Source of the DNA: Anaerolineae bacterium
GTDB lineage: Bacteria > Chloroflexota > Anaerolineae > 4572-78 > J111
Assembly: GCA_023151115.1 (NCBI GenBank)
Contig: JAKLJP010000036.1
Coordinates: forward strand, 1 to 64,000
Reading direction: 5' to 3'
DNA length: 64,000 nucleotides
Below are positions 59,602-64,000 of the stretch, piece by piece (the first letter of the stretch is position 1; every line of letters starts with the position of its first letter). A model generated the notes under the pieces. The model had not been told where the DNA came from. It did not search any database and saw nothing but the letters and a program-made list of their open reading frames with translations. The position numbers were made by a program, and so were the translations under genes.

Positions 59602-62022
59602 ATGAGTCACGCCTCACGCCTCACGCTTCACGCTTCTCTCTTTCTCTTCCTCTTCGCCGTTTATCTCCTCACCTACACCCCGCGCATCAACTCCAGCGAT
59701 GGGTTGGCCATGTTCGCCACCGCCGAAAGCCTGGTCCGGCGAGGGGCGCTGGACGTTGAGCAAATTCGCTGGATGGATTTGCAGCAGGGCACCTTTGGGC
59801 TGGATGGCCTGCTCTACTCCCGCAAAGGCATCGGCGTTCCGGTGGGGCTGCTGCCGCTGACCTGGCTGGGGCTGGTGGTTCCCTGGTGGGGCACGGTTAG
59901 CGCCAGTTTGCTTTTCAATGCCATTGTCACCGCGTTGACCGCCGTTGTCCTTTCGGCTTATTTGCAGCAGCTTGGCTTCAGCCCTAACACCGGCCTAATC
60001 GTCGCTCTGACCTTTGGCCTGTGTACCCTGGCCTGGCCCTACGCCAAGTCTTTGTTCAGCGACCCATTTTCCGGGCTACTCTTGCTGGCCGCGGCTTCTG
60101 CCCTATTGAAGTACAGCAGAGGGGCAGAGAGGCAGGGGGGCAGGGGGGAAATAAATCTCTCCCCCGCTCCCCCACTCCCCCACTCCCCCGCACTTTTGTT
60201 ATATCCTTTCCTCGCCGGTCTCTTCCTCGGTTGGAACGTCGCCACCCGCTACGCCGAGGCAGTATTTGTGCCGGTGTTTGGGCTGCTGTTGTTGTATTAT
60301 GAGATGACGCGATGCGGACGAAGAGGCAAAGAGGCGACAGAAAATTTTCCGCCTCCTCGCCTCACTGCTCCTCGCCTCAGTCCAATCATCGCTTTCAGTA
60401 CCCCCATTTTCCTCATCGGCCTGGGTTTGATTACTTTCAACCTCTCCCGTTATGGCGATCCGTTCAACACCGGCTACCTGCCCAACGAAACCTTCAGCGG
60501 CGTTCTGTGGCAGGGGGTGGCCGGCCAGCTTTTTAGCCCGAGCCGCGGTTTATTTCTCTACTGCCCTATTTTTCTTCTGAGTTTGGTCGGATTTTGGCCC
60601 TTTTTCAGGCGCTATCGCCCCGAAGCCATCGTTGCCTTGAGCGTCATTGTGATTCACCTGCTGCTTTACGGAAAATGGTTCATGTGGCACGGCGGCTATG
60701 CCTGGGGACCGCGTTTTATGGTGCCAACCCTGCCGTTTTGGGCCGTCTTTTTGTCCCCGGTGGCGGCCAAAGCCTTCAACAAGATTTTGGATTTTGGATT
60801 TTCGATTTTGGATTTCCATCCTTCCATCCTTCCATCCTCCATCCTCCGTGTTCTTTTCTTCTCTCTGGCCGGATTGGGGCTTATCGCCCAACTGCTTAGC
60901 GTGGCGATTGACTTTGGCCCGTTCCAAAACTCGCTGCTCGATACCGGCCTGCCCTTGTTCGATCCCCAAACTTTTTTCGACCCGCAATTTTCTCCTTTTA
61001 TCGGGGCATGGCGTTTTGTTAGCCTCGACTCGCTCGACCTGGCCTGGCTTTGGCAGGGACAATTGAACGGCTGGCTGTTAGTGATGCTGGTAGCAAATAT
61101 CATTTTGACTGCCTACAATCTGCGGCTCAGCGTGGCGAATGAGGGAGAAAAAGGAGGACGCCGCTGGGAGGGATCGAGCGGATTGAAGCGGTTTTTTAAC
61201 CGAGGACTTCCTATGATCTGCATCCTCGTTACGCTGGGGACAGCAGCTTTGCTGCTGGCGTACACCCACACTTTGCCGCCGCCACCTTTACAGGGAGCAG
61301 TCGCCGCGCTGAATGAAGACGTCCGCCCCGCCGATGCGGTGATCACCAACGATCCCGAATTCGCCATGCCTTTTGCCGAACTGTACAAAGGCCGCGCTTC
61401 TGTGTTAGGGTTACAAAGCGGGGGCTTTCCCCTCCCCGATTCCGTGACCCGGCGGCTGAACGAAACGATTGCGGTACACTCGCAAGTCTGGTGGCTGCCC
61501 AATGGACTGCCGCCGGAAGAGAGCGCCATCGAGCAAACCCTGCTAGCCAGCGGCTTTCGTGCCCGCAACGACAATTTTGCAGGACAACGCCTGGTTCTGT
61601 TTGCCTTTCCTGCTCCATCAGCCACGGAGCCGGTCATGATAGAAGTTGAGTTTGGCCGGGAAATTAAGCTAATGGAGGCGGCCTATCCGGCCCAAAGTTC
61701 AGCCGGGGCAGCTTTGCCGGTCGAACTGCGCTGGCAGGCATTGGCAAAAGTGGCCGGGGATTATCATGTTTTCATTCATTTGGTAGACAAGGCTGAACAA
61801 ATAGTGGCCCAAGCCGACGGCCAGCCGGCGCTATGGCAGCGCCCCACTTCAACCTGGCCTGCCGGCGAAACAATTATAGATCGTCACGGCTTGTGGCTTC
61901 CGCCCCAAACCGCGCCGGGGAATTACGCGCTGCGGGTGGGGCTGTATCGCCCCACCGATGGACAACGACTACATTTGACGAGCGGGGGTGAGTTTGTAGA
62001 ATTACCTGTAACGATTCACTAA
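59602..62022 (+). CDS. GT-C-like polytopic membrane protein with one C-terminal beta module
   Basis: About 806 residues. The first codons are a TCACGCC heptad array (SHASRLTLHAS), directly followed by a membrane helix. The first loop has NSSDGLAMFATAESL (D33), then LYSRKGIGVPVGLLPL and GGYAWGPRFMVPTLP, as in the gene at 22625; the two form one subfamily. The C-terminal module is close to consensus (ELRWQALAKVAGDYHVFIH, TAPGNYALRVGLYRP). It contains three more repeat stretches in frame (60116-60192, 60308-60385, 60783-60847), all at hydrophilic loops between helices. It is coupled to the MFS-HEAT gene. Probably surface glycan assembly; substrate unknown. Confidence 0.78.
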   Translation: MSHASRLTLHASLFLFLFAVYLLTYTPRINSSDGLAMFATAESLVRRGALDVEQIRWMDLQQGTFGLDGLLYSRKGIGVPVGLLPLTWLGLVVPWWGTVSASLLFNAIVTALTAVVLSAYLQQLGFSPNTGLIVALTFGLCTLAWPYAKSLFSDPFSGLLLLAAASALLKYSRGAERQGGRGEINLSPAPPLPHSPALLLYPFLAGLFLGWNVATRYAEAVFVPVFGLLLLYYEMTRCGRRGKEATENFPPPRLTAPRLSPIIAFSTPIFLIGLGLITFNLSRYGDPFNTGYLPNETFSGVLWQGVAGQLFSPSRGLFLYCPIFLLSLVGFWPFFRRYRPEAIVALSVIVIHLLLYGKWFMWHGGYAWGPRFMVPTLPFWAVFLSPVAAKAFNKILDFGFSILDFHPSILPSSILRVLFFSLAGLGLIAQLLSVAIDFGPFQNSLLDTGLPLFDPQTFFDPQFSPFIGAWRFVSLDSLDLAWLWQGQLNGWLLVMLVANIILTAYNLRLSVANEGEKGGRRWEGSSGLKRFFNRGLPMICILVTLGTAALLLAYTHTLPPPPLQGAVAALNEDVRPADAVITNDPEFAMPFAELYKGRASVLGLQSGGFPLPDSVTRRLNETIAVHSQVWWLPNGLPPEESAIEQTLLASGFRARNDNFAGQRLVLFAFPAPSATEPVMIEVEFGREIKLMEAAYPAQSSAGAALPVELRWQALAKVAGDYHVFIHLVDKAEQIVAQADGQPALWQRPTSTWPAGETIIDRHGLWLPPQTAPGNYALRVGLYRPTDGQRLHLTSGGEFVELPVTIH
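59607..59634. repeat. TCACGCC heptad array at the start of a GT-C gene
   Basis: Four heptads (TCACGCC twice, TCACGCT twice) beginning two bases after the ATG. Nearly identical to the start of the gene at 17274. Confidence 0.9.
60116..60192. repeat. GCAGGGGG / CCCCCACT octad arrays inside a GT-C gene
   Basis: About four GCAGGGGG-type octads, a short AT-rich spacer, then about four CCCCCACT octads, so the two halves are partly complementary. In frame as a basic then proline-rich loop (SRGAERQGGRGEINLSPAPP). Confidence 0.85.
60308..60385. repeat. GAAGAGGC / GCCTCCTC octads inside a GT-C gene
   Basis: GACGAAGAGGC-type units, then GCCTCCTC and GCCTCACT units, encoding RRGKEATENFPPPRLTAPRL. Related to the octads at 54253. 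Confidence 0.75.
60783..60847. repeat. GATTTTG heptads followed by ATCCTTCC units inside a GT-C gene
   Basis: Five GATTTTG-type heptads, then two ATCCTTCC octads and two ATCCTCC heptads in register, encoding ILDFGFSILDFHPSILPSSI between two helices. Confidence 0.9.
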
Positions 62023-62055
62023 GAAATGAGACTTGAATAACTTGCCAAATTTACG

Positions 62056-62113
62056 GGGAGATTAGAGATTGGAGATTATTAATCCGAATCTCTAATCTTC
62101 AATCTCCAATCTC
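62056..62113. repeat. GAGATTA heptad hairpin
   Basis: Three GAGATTA/GAGATTG heptads face four AATCTCT/AATCTCC heptads across a short spacer, forming a long imperfect hairpin between the GT-C gene and cysH. Confidence 0.9.
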
Positions 62114-62167
62114 ACGAATGGGTAGTTATTTAATCCATGATCCCAAGTTACCGAAAGCCCTTCCACC

Positions 62168-62890
62168 GTGCCAGACCTAGACCTCGCTTCTCTGAACGAA
62201 CAGTTTGAACAACAGTCGCCCGCCGATATTTTGCGCTGGAGTTGGACAGCTTTTGGCCCACACATCGCCGCCAGTTCTTCTTTTCAAACCCAAAGTTTAC
62301 CCTTGTTGCATCTCATCTCGGAAGTCTGCCCGGAGATGCCGGTCATTTTTTTGGATACGGGCTTTCATTTCCCAGAGACGCTGACCTTTCGCGACGAGCT
62401 TCAGGAGCGTCTCAAGCTGAATATTGTCGTCGCCCGGCCGGCCATCGAAAAAAGCCAGTTGCTGGCTCGTTATGGCGAGGCGCTCTACCGGCGCGACCCC
62501 GATCTGTGCTGCTATCTGAATAAAGTTGAACCGATGCAGCGGGTTGTGACCGGGCTGCGGGCCTGGATCAGCGGGGTGCGCCGGGATCAAACCGAATATC
62601 GCAACGGCTTACAGGTTCTTGAGCCGCAACCTTCCGGTCTGCTCAAGATTCATCCCTTGCTCAACTGGACCCAGAAAGAAGTCTGGGCTTATATTGACCA
62701 ATATCAACTTCCAGCCCATCCGTTGATGGCCAAGGGGTATCTCAGCGTAGGCTGCGCTCCTTGTACCCGCCCGGTCTACGGCAACGAACACGAGCGTGCC
62801 GGTCGCTGGGCCGGTCTGACTAAAACGGAATGTGGCTTGCATTTGAATTTGACCCGCCCCCAGGAGGCAGCACATGACTCAACCGAATAA
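62168..62890 (+). CDS. cysH: Assimilatory APS reductase (CysH, Fe-S type)
   Basis: About 240 residues; GTG start. PAPS/APS reductase fold: AASSSFQTQSLPLLHLI, IFLDTGFHFPETLTFRDEL. The pattern Cys-Cys (C114-C115) and Cys-X2-Cys (C196, C199) that holds a [4Fe-4S] cluster in APS-using enzymes is present, and the catalytic cysteine lies in TECGLHL (C222). It should therefore reduce adenylyl sulfate to sulfite and AMP with thioredoxin. The coding end overlaps the SDR gene by 17 bases. No other sulfate assimilation gene lies in the window. Confidence 0.93.
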   Translation: MPDLDLASLNEQFEQQSPADILRWSWTAFGPHIAASSSFQTQSLPLLHLISEVCPEMPVIFLDTGFHFPETLTFRDELQERLKLNIVVARPAIEKSQLLARYGEALYRRDPDLCCYLNKVEPMQRVVTGLRAWISGVRRDQTEYRNGLQVLEPQPSGLLKIHPLLNWTQKEVWAYIDQYQLPAHPLMAKGYLSVGCAPCTRPVYGNEHERAGRWAGLTKTECGLHLNLTRPQEAAHDSTE

Positions 62891-63845
62891 AGCACAACTC
62901 ATTTTGGTCACAGGAGGGGCCGGCTATATCGGCTCTCAACTCATCCGTGACTTGGTCGCCGACCCTTACTTTGCCAACGCCACCATTCGGATTTACGACA
63001 ACATGCAGCGCCAGCATTACTGCGGCTTGATGGATTTACCAACCAGGGGCCGCTATGAGTTTGTCAGAGGCGATATTCTGGACCGGCTTAACCTGGAACG
63101 GGCGATGCACGGCGCTACCAGCGTGATCCATTTAGCTGCCCTGGTGCGCACGCCGCTCAGTTTTGACCAGCCGGAGTGGACAGAACAGGTCAATCATTGG
63201 GGCACGGCAATGGTGGTTGAGTGCGCCTTAACTATGGGCCTGCCCCATCTGCTTTACGTGAGTTCCGCCAGCGTTTATGGGCCGGGCGGCCCCTTTCGCG
63301 AGGAGGACGTCTGCCGGCCCGTTGGCCCTTACGCCATCTCTAAACGCAAAGGGGAAGAAGAGGTTATCCAGGGCGGCAAGCGCGGGCTGCCCTTTACCAT
63401 TGTTCGCCTGGGCACCACCTTTGGCTACGCCCCGGCCATGCGCTTTGACGCCGTAGCCGACCGGCTGACGTATCTGGTGGGGGTCGGCCGGCCGATGGTC
63501 ATTCATGGCAGCGGTGAGCAAATCCGCCCGCACATCCACATCCGGGATGCCTCGACGGTGCTGCGCCTGGCCCTGACCAACCCCAGCGCCAGAGGGGAAA
63601 TTTTCAATGCCGTCACCCTTAACCCTACCGTCAACCAGATTGCCCAAACCTTGCAGACCATCAGGCCGGGCGCATCCATTCGTTACACCGATCAGGATAT
63701 TCTGACCGAGTTGAGCTTTGAAGTAGATTCAACCAAGTTGATGGGGTTGGGCTTTCAACCCGAACTCAATTTGGAACAGGGTTTACAGGAGATGCTGAGT
63801 CATTGGCAGGGGTTTCGGCCGCTGGTGGTGGATAGTATGGTGTAA
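62874..63845 (+). CDS. NAD-dependent epimerase/dehydratase (extended SDR)
   Basis: About 323 residues with CAGGAGG upstream inside cysH. Rossmann motif VTGGAGYIGSQLIRD (14-20), an acidic residue at the end of the second strand (IRIYDN, D42), serine in YVSSASVYG, and the active pair Y153-K157 in PYAISKRKG. Resembles UDP-glucose 4-epimerase-like SDRs. Substrate unknown. Overlap with cysH suggests co-translation rather than a common pathway; a sulfated sugar is a possibility but speculative. Confidence 0.88.
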   Translation: MTQPNKAQLILVTGGAGYIGSQLIRDLVADPYFANATIRIYDNMQRQHYCGLMDLPTRGRYEFVRGDILDRLNLERAMHGATSVIHLAALVRTPLSFDQPEWTEQVNHWGTAMVVECALTMGLPHLLYVSSASVYGPGGPFREEDVCRPVGPYAISKRKGEEEVIQGGKRGLPFTIVRLGTTFGYAPAMRFDAVADRLTYLVGVGRPMVIHGSGEQIRPHIHIRDASTVLRLALTNPSARGEIFNAVTLNPTVNQIAQTLQTIRPGASIRYTDQDILTELSFEVDSTKLMGLGFQPELNLEQGLQEMLSHWQGFRPLVVDSMV

Positions 63846-64000
63846 TTAGAGATATGCTCAAAAAGCACAAAGCTCTTTCCAATATCAAATTTGACCCATG
63901 ATGTTTGAGCAAATATTTTTTCGAAAAAATAGTTAGTGTCTTTTAGTTTTCGCAAATTCATCTCCGCCCTCTGGCGTTTTTCAAATTTGCGACAAGTGGT
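63846..64000. other. Intergenic right edge
   Basis: No gene seen. It contains a TTTTTTCGAAAAAA palindrome (about 63918-63931) and an inverted pair CGCAAATT / AATTTGCG (about 63952-63990). Either could be part of a terminator or a repeat that runs past the edge. Confidence 0.4.

Noticed and set aside
1..64000. CRISPR array
   Set aside because: All tandem repeats have 7- or 8-base units without spacers, and no cas gene is present.
1..64000. tRNA or rRNA genes
   Set aside because: None was recognised by eye. This is a weak negative; a tRNAscan-type search would settle it.
1..64000. Prophage or integrated plasmid
   Set aside because: No integrase, terminase, capsid, relaxase or replication gene is seen.

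Overview
The window looks like chromosome from a Chloroflexota-type bacterium (Anaerolineae-like), probably from a metagenome. This is inferred from gene content: many GT39-like membrane glycosyltransferases, a TRAP system with a Tat-exported binding protein, a sugar ABC operon without its own ATPase, and SpoIIE-type signalling. No rRNA, tRNA or other phylogenetic marker was recognised, so the assignment is tentative. There is no phage, plasmid or CRISPR signature. The only transposase is a decayed IS630-like remnant at the left edge.

Layout. (1) 0.7-25.0 kb: a block of large integral-membrane proteins, mostly on the minus strand. Nine are GT-C/PMT-like (GT39-type) or closely similar; one is YfhO-like with an N-terminal beta domain and one is a membrane-anchored SGNH hydrolase. 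Eight of them end in one to three copies of a similar beta-sandwich module. (2) 25-31.5 kb: an App1-type phosphatase, a degenerate receiver protein, a TIGR04076-like protein, and a minus-strand set made of a GAF-PAS-PAS-SpoIIE phosphatase, a RidA-family protein and an LLM flavin oxidoreductase. (3) 31.7-36.8 kb: lysine-ketoglutarate reductase and saccharopine dehydrogenase as separate adjacent genes, a GNAT acetyltransferase overlapping the second, a WYL regulator and a PNPOx-fold protein. (4) 36.9-42.1 kb: TRAP permeases (dctQ, dctM), a TakP/DctP-like binding protein facing them across a bidirectional terminator, a D-cysteine desulfhydrase-like enzyme and a stress protein. (5) 42.4-49.4 kb: a sugar operon with an RpiR regulator, a lipoprotein binding protein, two permeases, a class II aldolase and an ADP-dependent PFK/GK-like kinase. 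The regulator has a clear promoter with two matching palindromes. (6) 49.6-56 kb: a YeiW-like cysteine-cluster protein, an alpha/beta hydrolase, then a second surface-glycan group (methyltransferase, NAD-sugar epimerase, UPF0104 membrane protein, GT87-like protein). (7) 55.8-57.3 kb: an RHH/PIN toxin-antitoxin pair behind a consensus promoter and operator, then a Uma2 nuclease. (8) 57.3-63.8 kb: an MFS-HEAT fusion, another GT-C protein, an Fe-S APS reductase and an SDR epimerase.

The most unusual feature is the density of small repeats. Short tandem arrays with 7- or 8-base units occur between genes and also in frame inside coding regions, mainly the GT-C genes, where they encode inter-helix loops or the first residues of the protein. 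A second layer is a family of roughly 80-105 base palindromic elements that share one core but carry three different kinds of ends. A third is a family of elements starting TGTCATTTCGACC. In the sugar operon such palindromes sit in four of the five intercistronic gaps. Together with the paralogous glycosyltransferases sharing a C-terminal module, these are the best candidates for undescribed biology here.
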